IMG/VR virus record: IMGVR_UViG_3300025133_000394 | Location: 1 to 32,569 of that record | Source of the DNA: a virus | DNA: 32,569 nucleotides | Strand: one strand, 5' to 3' | In this document: piece by piece, positions 13,621 through 20,832 of the stretch | How positions within the stretch are numbered: position 1 is the first letter of the stretch | Layout: the number at the start of each line of letters is the position of its first letter | Program-made: the position numbers and the translations under genes | Notes under the pieces: model-generated | Databases searched by the model: none | Told to the model about the DNA's origin: nothing | The model's input: the letters and a program-made list of their open reading frames with translations, nothing else

Positions 13621-14929
13621 GGAGCGCGACATCATGGTGCTGCCTCAGCAAGCGAGATTCATTACGAGTAACTCGCGTGAATTACTTTACTCGGGTTCCT
13701 TTGCAAGTGGTAAGAGTAGATCAATTTGTCTCAAGGCTGTAATGAGAGCAAGTGTCAAGGGAGCAAGGGAGGGACTCGCTCGTAAGACTTTCAATGCTCT
13801 ACGTAGATCTACTTTGAAAACATTGCTCGAGCCAGATGGTGGGCTGCCTCCAGTTCTACCAGAGGGATCGTATGTGTACAACAAGGCTGAAGGTGAAATA
13901 CGTATTCGCGGTGGTGGCTCAATACTTCTCTTTGGCTGTGATGATCCCATGAAACTAGGTTCACTCAATCTCACTGGTGTAGGTGTTGATGAGGCTGTCG
14001 AATTGAGAGAGGAAGACTGGACGATGCTTAGGGGCAGAATCAGAATGCAAGTAGATGGTTTGTCTAATCAACTCTATGGGGCTTGCAACCCATCAACTCC
14101 ATCTCATTGGCTGTGTGTCAGGTTTGGTCTTGGTGGTGGTCACGTAGCAGCAGATAATTGTGAGTCAATCAAAACCTCAGTACATGACAATTGGTTCCTA
14201 GATCCAGAATATGTATCAGACCTCGAAACACTTAGTGGTGTTGCGTACAAGCGATTTGTACTTGGTGAGTGGGTTGGTAGTGAGGGTCTTGTTTACGATC
14301 AATGGTCAAGGGACTTCGTAGTATCCAAGATGCCAGATTCATACGACAAGACTTGGATAGCCGTGGACGAGGGATATAACAATCCTGCCTGTTTGCTCCT
14401 GCTCAGTGTTAAGGATGAGAGATTGTATGTACGTCAAGAATGGTATGAGAGAAAAAAACTAGAAGCAGATGTAGTTAAGAAGGCTCAAGAATGGAACAAC
14501 CTGTACAACCCAGAGTGTTTTGTTGTTGATCCTAGTTCAGCCAAGTTACGTGCTGCAATGCGTCATGTAGGGCTAGATGTGATTGAGGCTGACAATGAGG
14601 TCTACTCAGGTATTCAGGCTGTGGCTCGGTTGTTGAATAGAGACGAGAGTGGTGAACCATTCCTCTCTGTCCATCCAAGTTGCGAGAATACCATCATGGA
14701 ATTTGAGAGTTATGAGTGGAAGGTCGATAAATCGAATGGGCAACTAACTGATAAACCCATCAAGAATTACGATCATGCCCTAGATAGTTTGCGCTACGGC
14801 GCGGTATGGCACTATGGGCTAGGCGTTACTCCTAGTATCAGAGTACCAAGTGATAAACAAGAAGCAATTGAATATGCGGGTAGAGTGGATTCTCGAGTAT
14901 GGGAAGATGACCACCCAATGTGGAGATAG
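13607..14929 (+). CDS. terL: Terminase large subunit
   Basis: 440 residues, within the usual range. ATPase domain: Walker A GSFASGKS (30-37), Walker B VGVDEA with D128/E129, and GACNPSTPSHW as the coupling motif. Nuclease domain with RNase H-like acidic residues: WIAVDEG (D254), FVVDPSSA (D308) and HALDSLRYG (D393). It uses ATP to pump DNA into proheads at the portal and cuts the concatemer. It overlaps the small subunit upstream; the portal follows after 6 nt. No intein or frameshift is seen. Confidence 0.95.
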   Translation: MTTTEERDIMVLPQQARFITSNSRELLYSGSFASGKSRSICLKAVMRASVKGAREGLARKTFNALRRSTLKTLLEPDGGLPPVLPEGSYVYNKAEGEIRIRGGGSILLFGCDDPMKLGSLNLTGVGVDEAVELREEDWTMLRGRIRMQVDGLSNQLYGACNPSTPSHWLCVRFGLGGGHVAADNCESIKTSVHDNWFLDPEYVSDLETLSGVAYKRFVLGEWVGSEGLVYDQWSRDFVVSKMPDSYDKTWIAVDEGYNNPACLLLLSVKDERLYVRQEWYERKKLEADVVKKAQEWNNLYNPECFVVDPSSAKLRAAMRHVGLDVIEADNEVYSGIQAVARLLNRDESGEPFLSVHPSCENTIMEFESYEWKVDKSNGQLTDKPIKNYDHALDSLRYGAVWHYGLGVTPSIRVPSDKQEAIEYAGRVDSRVWEDDHPMWR

Positions 14930-14935
14930 AATAAA

Positions 14936-16804
14936 ATGAGTAGGTCTGATAGACGAGAATATCTAAGAGCAACTGTGCAGCCTTGGGAGGCTAGTGGCGT
15001 TAAGGGCATGAAGCCTAGACCCCACAACTACCTAAATCTACTTAAACAATTTGACAGTTGGATCTACAGTGCGTGTATGTATAACGCCCGTGGAGTTGCC
15101 AGTCAATCGTTGAAGTTATATGCTAGGAAACCTCGGGTCGCTAAGAAGAGCAACTTTCCCACACGGGAAGTTACGAGAAGCAAGAGAGCGTACTTGAGTG
15201 GTGATGGCGAACTCAAGCCTAGTAAGTCCGTGATGACAGCAATGGGTCATAACGCAGATGTGGAGGAGGTATTGGAACACCCTGTTTTGGATGTCCTGAA
15301 ATCTCCCACACCCTTCATGTCTGGGTATGACCTATCTGTCTTGCGGATGTTGAATTTGCAACTCACTGGTAATTGTTATTTACATCCCATCTTCAACGAG
15401 GCAGATGTTCCTGCTGAATTGTGGAACGTACCTAGTCAGTGGACTGGCGTAGTCCCAGATCGTGAAACCAACATGGTGGGTGGATACGTCTATGGGCAAC
15501 AACCTAATCTAATTGCCTTTGAGTTAGACGAGATCTTGCACAACAAACTACCAAACCCTCACGACGAGTTCTATGGTATTGGTTGGGTAGAGGCTGCTGC
15601 TGATGCTGCGACTCTACTACGTAAGATGGACTCGTATGAACACGCTTTGTTTGAACATCATGCTAGACCAGACTGGGGATTGTTCCTAAACGAGAATCTA
15701 ACTGACAAGCAGTATGATCGAATCGAGAATCAGATCAACACCAAACTCAAGGGAAATAAGAAGAGTGGTAAGCCATTCTTGTTTGAGGGTGGCATTGATG
15801 CCAAGCCACTCCAGTGGACACCGAGAGATCTCGCGTTTGATTCTGGAGAGATGCGTAAGATCGAGAACATCGCTGCTATCTCTGGTGTGCCAGTGAGTAT
15901 GCTCAAAGCAAACGATCCCAACTTGGCTAGTGCTAGAGAGGGTAATCTTGGTTGGTTACGTAACACGATTCAACCCTACTGTGTGAGTGACGAGGAATAT
16001 CTAAATAGAACTTTCATATCGCTATTTGGGAACTATGGTGAATCATTGTTCCTAGCGTATGACAATCCAGTACCAAGTGATAAACAGGCTGAGTCTCAAT
16101 TGTTTGTACAGGAGATCTCGGCGGGTATTCGTACACGTAACGAGGTGCGAGTTGAACTTGGTCTTGAACCTATCTCGGGTGGCGATGAGTTGTTGATCCC
16201 TAGTGGTCTGATACCTGTGAGTCAAGCGGGTCAAATGGGTATGCCACAAATGGGGATGCCTCAAATGGGCAAGCCTCAACAACTCCCACTCAAGAGCGAG
16301 ACTCCTAAACAGCCTGAGTTAAACAATGTAGAGGGTCAAGAGAGATTTGATGCTGCTAATAAAAACAAGAGCCTAGTTCCAGATATTGTGAAATCGTGTC
16401 AGCGTGGCGAGTTACCTCGAGATGCTGCAATCGCACAGTGTCAGATTGTTGGCGGTCTCACAAAGAAAGAGGCTGTCGCTGTTGTTGGTAGTGCGGGAAA
16501 GAAGTCGGCTACTGAGGCGTACTTTGGAACACCAGAGGAGGCTGAATCATTTGGAGAACGAGTTGGTTTGACTGGACACCACACCATGAAGGTGGGTGAA
16601 GATGTCTACTACATGGCGGGTGAGGATCACGATGTGTGGTTAGCGTTTCAGATGGCAGGAATAGCAAGTGCCGAGAAGGGTATGAAGGCAGGGTTTAGAG
16701 AGGCACAAAAGCGAGACACAAATGAAACAATTAGAGTAGGACACCGAGATGACGGAACAAAACCCAAAAAAGAACCAACCAAAACTGGAGCGTCTACAAT
16801 TTAA
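14936..16804 (+). CDS. Portal protein with C-terminal tag extension
   Basis: 622 residues, longer than most HK97-type portals. The portal core spans about residues 20-430: YNARGVASQSLKLYAR, LQLTGNCYLHP, FELDEILHNKLPNP, YGIGWVEAAADAATLLRKMD and FLNENLTDKQYDRI. It forms the dodecameric DNA channel at one capsid vertex. After a short QMGMPQMGMPQMGKP repeat (near 435) come two extra elements: a helical GELPRDAAIAQCQIVGGL region and a small FGERVGLTGHHTMK...YYMAGEDH domain. The end is GMKAGFREAQKRDTNE (from about 582), matching the tag that precedes every module of the next two proteins. The C-terminal tag may face the prohead interior. Confidence 0.92.
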   Translation: MSRSDRREYLRATVQPWEASGVKGMKPRPHNYLNLLKQFDSWIYSACMYNARGVASQSLKLYARKPRVAKKSNFPTREVTRSKRAYLSGDGELKPSKSVMTAMGHNADVEEVLEHPVLDVLKSPTPFMSGYDLSVLRMLNLQLTGNCYLHPIFNEADVPAELWNVPSQWTGVVPDRETNMVGGYVYGQQPNLIAFELDEILHNKLPNPHDEFYGIGWVEAAADAATLLRKMDSYEHALFEHHARPDWGLFLNENLTDKQYDRIENQINTKLKGNKKSGKPFLFEGGIDAKPLQWTPRDLAFDSGEMRKIENIAAISGVPVSMLKANDPNLASAREGNLGWLRNTIQPYCVSDEEYLNRTFISLFGNYGESLFLAYDNPVPSDKQAESQLFVQEISAGIRTRNEVRVELGLEPISGGDELLIPSGLIPVSQAGQMGMPQMGMPQMGKPQQLPLKSETPKQPELNNVEGQERFDAANKNKSLVPDIVKSCQRGELPRDAAIAQCQIVGGLTKKEAVAVVGSAGKKSATEAYFGTPEEAESFGERVGLTGHHTMKVGEDVYYMAGEDHDVWLAFQMAGIASAEKGMKAGFREAQKRDTNETIRVGHRDDGTKPKKEPTKTGASTI

Positions 16805-16907
16805 GGTAGACAACAATATGAGTATTGATGAGATGGTTGAGTCGATCATGTCTCAGATGCCCAAAGCAAAAGATGAACCTAAAGAGAGTCCCAAGCCTAA
16901 AGATTGA
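16749..16907 (+). CDS. 52-residue ORF overlapping the portal end
   Basis: ATG at 16749, TAG-AGGA about 8 nt upstream, TGA at 16905-16907. It overlaps the last 56 nt of the portal gene in another frame and the first codons of the ADP-ribosyltransferase polyprotein frame. The product is hydrophilic: MTEQNPKKNQPKLERLQFKV, then NNMSIDEMVESIMSQMPKAK and a Lys/Pro-rich end. An internal ATG at 16818 with AAGG upstream could give a 29-residue form. It could be an independent small protein or the true N-terminus of the downstream polyprotein reached by a +1 frameshift. Confidence 0.5.
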   Translation: MTEQNPKKNQPKLERLQFKVDNNMSIDEMVESIMSQMPKAKDEPKESPKPKD

Positions 16908-19900
16908 ATCTAGCCTCCTTGTACTAAAGGCGGGTTATCGTGATTCGCAGAAGCGAGATCCTGATACGGGTATGTGGTCTAATGGTGGAGGTGGATCTAC
17001 TAAGAAACCTAAGACAACCAAGCCCACAGAGAGCAAGGAGTTTAAGTCTTGGTTTGGTGAGTCGAAGGTTGTTGGTGAAGATGGTGAACCGTTAGTTGTT
17101 TATCATGGGACAGACCAAGACTTTGACGAGTTTGATGATGCACTCTCGATAGGTGGTCAGCATTGGTTTACAAGCGATAGGTCAAAAATCGAAAAGGGTG
17201 AAGTTGGTGCATCGGGAACAGGCAAGATAAAGGATGTGTATTTATCTCTAAAAAACCCTGCGGGATGGGATGAGTATGATAAGTATGTATTAGATGAACT
17301 TATCTCTCTTGGTTACGATGGGTTGATGCTAATAGAAGATGACCAAACAACATTTGTTGCGTTCGACCCCAAGCAAATTAAATCAACAGATAATGAGGGT
17401 ACTTGGAATCCAGACGACCCAAGATTAACCAAGTCCATCTCCTTAACTAACTTCGCAATAAAAGCAGGGTACAGAGAAGACCAAGCCAGATCTAGTGAGA
17501 CTGGACGGTGGACAGATAGTGGTGGGAGTGCAACCAAGAAGCCTAAGAAGGACAAGGAAAGTAGGAAACCATATAAATGGAAACCCGACGGTGAGCCACG
17601 ACCCGAATCGGGACTCCCTGACCGTATGAAGGGGGATTTTAAGGGAAACAGATACAAGTTTGAGGTTGAAGACGGGAGAATTGGGGAAGTCGATATTTAT
17701 GAATACGACTTAAACCCTCCCGCCGAGTTTGACAATAATCCCTTTAGGGAAGCACAACAACAAGGAAGGGTGATGGAGATGCACTTTGCTGTTGAAAGTG
17801 TAGGCGAGGGTGGTGAGATGGTGGGAGAAGATTTTGTGCCTGAGATGGAAATGAGTACCTCAATCACACGGGGCGGTGATGCGAGGAGGATTTTTTCTAC
17901 GGTATTAGATGTAGCAAAAGAGTCTATAAAGAAAAACAAACCAGACATAATTCTGGTTCATGCCGAAAAGGAATACGATGCTAATTTTAGTCGTCGGCGT
18001 GGTGGATGGGTTGCAGGAAGCAGAATTAGCCTTTATGAAAAATTTATAGAACGATACATGGACAGGTTGGGTTATACTTACGATGGTCGCAGGGTGGACT
18101 TGGATAACGGCAGAGTTGTAAGGATGACTTTGACAAGAGTTGGGTTTGAGCGATACCCAAAGGGACACTTACTACACCCAGACTTTAACAAGTCCCTCTC
18201 CCTAACTAACCTTGGGTTAAAGGCAGGATACAGGGAAGACCAGACTAGATCTAGCGAAACAGGTCAGTGGACTAGCGAGGGTGGATCTACTAAGAAACCT
18301 AAGACTACCAAGTACGATCCATACAAAGAGGAGTCGATGGGGTTTGTGCGTAGCGGGTCTGCCTATGATATTACCACGGGGAAGGAGTTTGAGGTAATTA
18401 AGAATCCAACACCCCAAACCCTTAATGAATTACAATCAGACGCAACCCTTGGGATTCGTGGTTGGATAACTGGCGAGGGGGACTTGGTGGCGTGGGATGT
18501 AGTAGGTGGGCTACACTACGATGTACAAAAACTGATGGGTGAAGACTGGAAAGAATGGGGTAGTGGTTCAATCCCTATTTACTTCTCTGTACAGGATGGT
18601 TTTATTGGTGTTGTTGTTGTAACGGATAGTTCTGAGAGAACAAGGTGGCATGAAAACCCAGAAACAGCAGAGGCGATAAAAGACGCATTGCACCTTTGGA
18701 CTGACCCTTCATGGGGATTAGACATAGGCTACTACAATGAGGCGATTGTCGGTGACTGGGAAGACTTGCCATCGAAGTCCATCTCTCTAACTAACTTCAA
18801 ACTAAAAGCGGGGTACAGAGAAGACCAACAACGCTCAAGTGAAACAGGTCAATGGACTAGCGAGGGTGGTAGTACCAAGAAGCCCAAGACTACCAAGCCT
18901 ACCGAGAGCAAAGAGTTCAAAGAATGGTTTGGTGAATCTAAACTCCTTGACCATGAAGGAAACCCTAGAATTATGCGTCATGGGTCAAACTCGACAGACT
19001 TCTCTGGGGACTTTGCGTTTGATCCCAAGGCGATAGGTAGTGGACATGACGAGGGCTATTATGGGAGGGGCTATTACTTTGTTTGGGGTCGCGGTGAAGC
19101 GTCATACTATGGAAAGAATGTTGGTAACTTCTATCTCAAGATGGAAAACCCTTATGAACTTGGGTCTGGTGGTGGAACAATCCAAGATAGTTTTCTCCAC
19201 TGGACGGAAAAATTTGAGAAGTTGGATGAACCAAACCTGTTTAGTGATAAGGCTAGAAAGACACTCAGCGTTCATAACGAGTTGATGTCGTACATGGACG
19301 AGAACGCTACCATAAGCGAGATGAATAAAGGGGGGTTTGTTGTAGAGGTGGATCATCCAACTTTCGGCAAAGAGTCTAGTTGGGGGCAACAAAAATGGAT
19401 AGATGGCAAGTTGGAAAGTGTTGGACACCCAACAGTTAAAGAAGCAAAACTTCATGTTGCAAATAGATATATTAAAGATTTGGGGTGGAAGTCGCAATCA
19501 GAACGCGATGATGGTAGTGGTCTTGCATTCCCCAAACTCGCTAAGTATGAGGGTGTTGAGTATCAATCCCTAACTGACTATATGAGAACAGCCGAACACC
19601 CTACCAAGTTCGATATTGATGTCCCCAGAACGCACAGTATGGCGAGTCAACTGACACATACACTAAAAGAACGGGGATACGATGGAATAATTGTAGGTGA
19701 TCTTGATTGGACTGACCGTGGTGGCAAAGAACCCATGTCTCACTATGACGAGGTTGTTGTGTTCGATCCATCGCAAATAAAATCAGCAGACAATAATGAG
19801 GGCAGTTTCGATCCAAATGACCCACGGGTAAACAAGTCACTCACACTAACTAACTTCAAGTTAAAGGCAGGATACAGAGAAGATCAAGCCAGATCTAGTG

Positions 19901-20832
19901 AGACTGGACGGTGGACAGGTGGCGGGGGGACTTCTGCTCCAACAAAAGAATCTAAAATAGACAAGTTAAAAAAACTCGTTGACACTGAGTTAGAGGGTTC
20001 TGTATACCAACAAGGTACCACACCAGAGTATGAGAACGAGCGAGGTATTTTCATTAAGGAAGACATAGACGAATTAAGTGATCTGAATAAGAAAAACTTT
20101 GGGTGGGGTACGAGAAATAATGAGATACAGGGATACTTGGACTCATACGACAAACAAATACCACTGTGGATGAGCATGACAGAAGATGAGATGGGTGCAA
20201 TGAAGTCTTATTCTCAGGAGGCGTTTAAGGCTATGTCGGACGCTCTTGTGGGTGAGGGGTCTGGAGAAACATCAATATACTATGCACTAAAGGCGAAAGA
20301 CCTTCATGCTGTTATTTCACGCGCACCGAAAGTAGACGCAACACTTTACTCTGGAGTTAATCCTGAACACTACTCTTCCGAAACTTTGTATCAAGAGGTG
20401 GACAGTATGTGGAACTCAATGATTCCTGAGGGTTCTCAGGGAACAGCAGAACAACAGGTTGAGGTGACGAAGTTTGTGGCAAGTCAAATTGAAAATCATT
20501 TTCGCTCTAAAGGCTTCGACTCTTTGATGCACAGACCAAAAAGGTTTTTTAGTATGACCACAAGTCAAGGGTTCGCAAAAGTCTGGAGTGCAGGAAGTAC
20601 CACTCAAAACCAAATAGGGACAGGAAGACTCCCAGACACAGTTATTAGAATCAAGAAGGGTGTTAATCGAGGTCTTGTCACTCGACCATTTATGGAAATA
20701 AAAAGCGAGTTTGAAGTGATTGGTGGTGCGTATCAAACAAGGTTGGTTTTTAAGGGTGTTGAGATTGATGAATCCAGTAACACCATATACATAGATATGT
20801 ATGACATGGACAAAGAGATGGGGAGTATGTAA
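16828..20832 (+). CDS. Giant modular ADP-ribosyltransferase polyprotein 1
   Basis: About 1334 residues; start uncertain (TTG 16825, ATG 16828 or ATG 16873, none with a good ribosome site). Five modules, each after a linker tag at about residues 34, 207, 460, 655 and 1008. Module 1 (67-206): ART-PolyVal-like, VVYHGT, HWFTSD and FDPKQIKS then WNPDDP. Module 2 (245-459): unknown, with IFSTVLDVAKESIKK and SLYEKFIERYMDRLGYTYDG, possibly GNAT-like. Module 3 (497-654): unknown. Module 4 (692-1007): ART-PolyVal-like, MRHGS, GYYFVWGRGEASYYG, FDPSQIKS. Module 5 (1043-1335): exoenzyme-type ART-like, TLYSGV, FFSMTTS, SEFEVI. These enzymes transfer ADP-ribose from NAD+ to host targets. Position between portal and MuF suggests packaged, injected effectors. 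Confidence 0.85.
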   Translation: MRWLSRSCLRCPKQKMNLKRVPSLKIESSLLVLKAGYRDSQKRDPDTGMWSNGGGGSTKKPKTTKPTESKEFKSWFGESKVVGEDGEPLVVYHGTDQDFDEFDDALSIGGQHWFTSDRSKIEKGEVGASGTGKIKDVYLSLKNPAGWDEYDKYVLDELISLGYDGLMLIEDDQTTFVAFDPKQIKSTDNEGTWNPDDPRLTKSISLTNFAIKAGYREDQARSSETGRWTDSGGSATKKPKKDKESRKPYKWKPDGEPRPESGLPDRMKGDFKGNRYKFEVEDGRIGEVDIYEYDLNPPAEFDNNPFREAQQQGRVMEMHFAVESVGEGGEMVGEDFVPEMEMSTSITRGGDARRIFSTVLDVAKESIKKNKPDIILVHAEKEYDANFSRRRGGWVAGSRISLYEKFIERYMDRLGYTYDGRRVDLDNGRVVRMTLTRVGFERYPKGHLLHPDFNKSLSLTNLGLKAGYREDQTRSSETGQWTSEGGSTKKPKTTKYDPYKEESMGFVRSGSAYDITTGKEFEVIKNPTPQTLNELQSDATLGIRGWITGEGDLVAWDVVGGLHYDVQKLMGEDWKEWGSGSIPIYFSVQDGFIGVVVVTDSSERTRWHENPETAEAIKDALHLWTDPSWGLDIGYYNEAIVGDWEDLPSKSISLTNFKLKAGYREDQQRSSETGQWTSEGGSTKKPKTTKPTESKEFKEWFGESKLLDHEGNPRIMRHGSNSTDFSGDFAFDPKAIGSGHDEGYYGRGYYFVWGRGEASYYGKNVGNFYLKMENPYELGSGGGTIQDSFLHWTEKFEKLDEPNLFSDKARKTLSVHNELMSYMDENATISEMNKGGFVVEVDHPTFGKESSWGQQKWIDGKLESVGHPTVKEAKLHVANRYIKDLGWKSQSERDDGSGLAFPKLAKYEGVEYQSLTDYMRTAEHPTKFDIDVPRTHSMASQLTHTLKERGYDGIIVGDLDWTDRGGKEPMSHYDEVVVFDPSQIKSADNNEGSFDPNDPRVNKSLTLTNFKLKAGYREDQARSSETGRWTGGGGTSAPTKESKIDKLKKLVDTELEGSVYQQGTTPEYENERGIFIKEDIDELSDLNKKNFGWGTRNNEIQGYLDSYDKQIPLWMSMTEDEMGAMKSYSQEAFKAMSDALVGEGSGETSIYYALKAKDLHAVISRAPKVDATLYSGVNPEHYSSETLYQEVDSMWNSMIPEGSQGTAEQQVEVTKFVASQIENHFRSKGFDSLMHRPKRFFSMTTSQGFAKVWSAGSTTQNQIGTGRLPDTVIRIKKGVNRGLVTRPFMEIKSEFEVIGGAYQTRLVFKGVEIDESSNTIYIDMYDMDKEMGSM
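16924..17022 (+). repeat. Linker tag 0 (polyprotein 1)
   Basis: Encodes LKAGYRDSQKRDPDTGMWS and a GGGGSTKKPKTTK tail. The most divergent full copy; it lacks the KS-[IL]-S-LTN lead-in of the others. Precedes ART module 1. Confidence 0.8.
17443..17556 (+). repeat. Linker tag 1 (polyprotein 1)
   Basis: Encodes LTNFAIKAGYREDQARSSET, then GRWTDSGGSATKKPKKDK. Precedes the possible GNAT-like module. Its DNA is nearly identical to tags 4 and 5 across AGATCTAGTGAGAC. Confidence 0.85.
18202..18312 (+). repeat. Linker tag 2 (polyprotein 1)
   Basis: Encodes LTNLGLKAGYREDQTRSSET, then GQWTSEGGSTKKPKTTK. Precedes the unknown module 3. Confidence 0.85.
18787..18897 (+). repeat. Linker tag 3 (polyprotein 1)
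   Basis: Encodes LTNFKLKAGYREDQQRSSET, then GQWTSEGGSTKKPKTTK. Precedes ART module 4. Confidence 0.85.
19846..19950 (+). repeat. Linker tag 4 (polyprotein 1)
   Basis: Encodes LTNFKLKAGYREDQARSSET, then GRWTGGGGTSAPTKE; the Lys-Pro tail is replaced by Ser/Pro/Thr. Precedes exoenzyme-type ART module 5. Confidence 0.85.

Noticed and set aside
19102-19497. Long minus-strand ORF (131 codons) in polyprotein 1, and similar antisense frames at 30476-30859 and 23527-23979
   Set aside because: They are shadows of well-supported + strand genes with no independent start signals.
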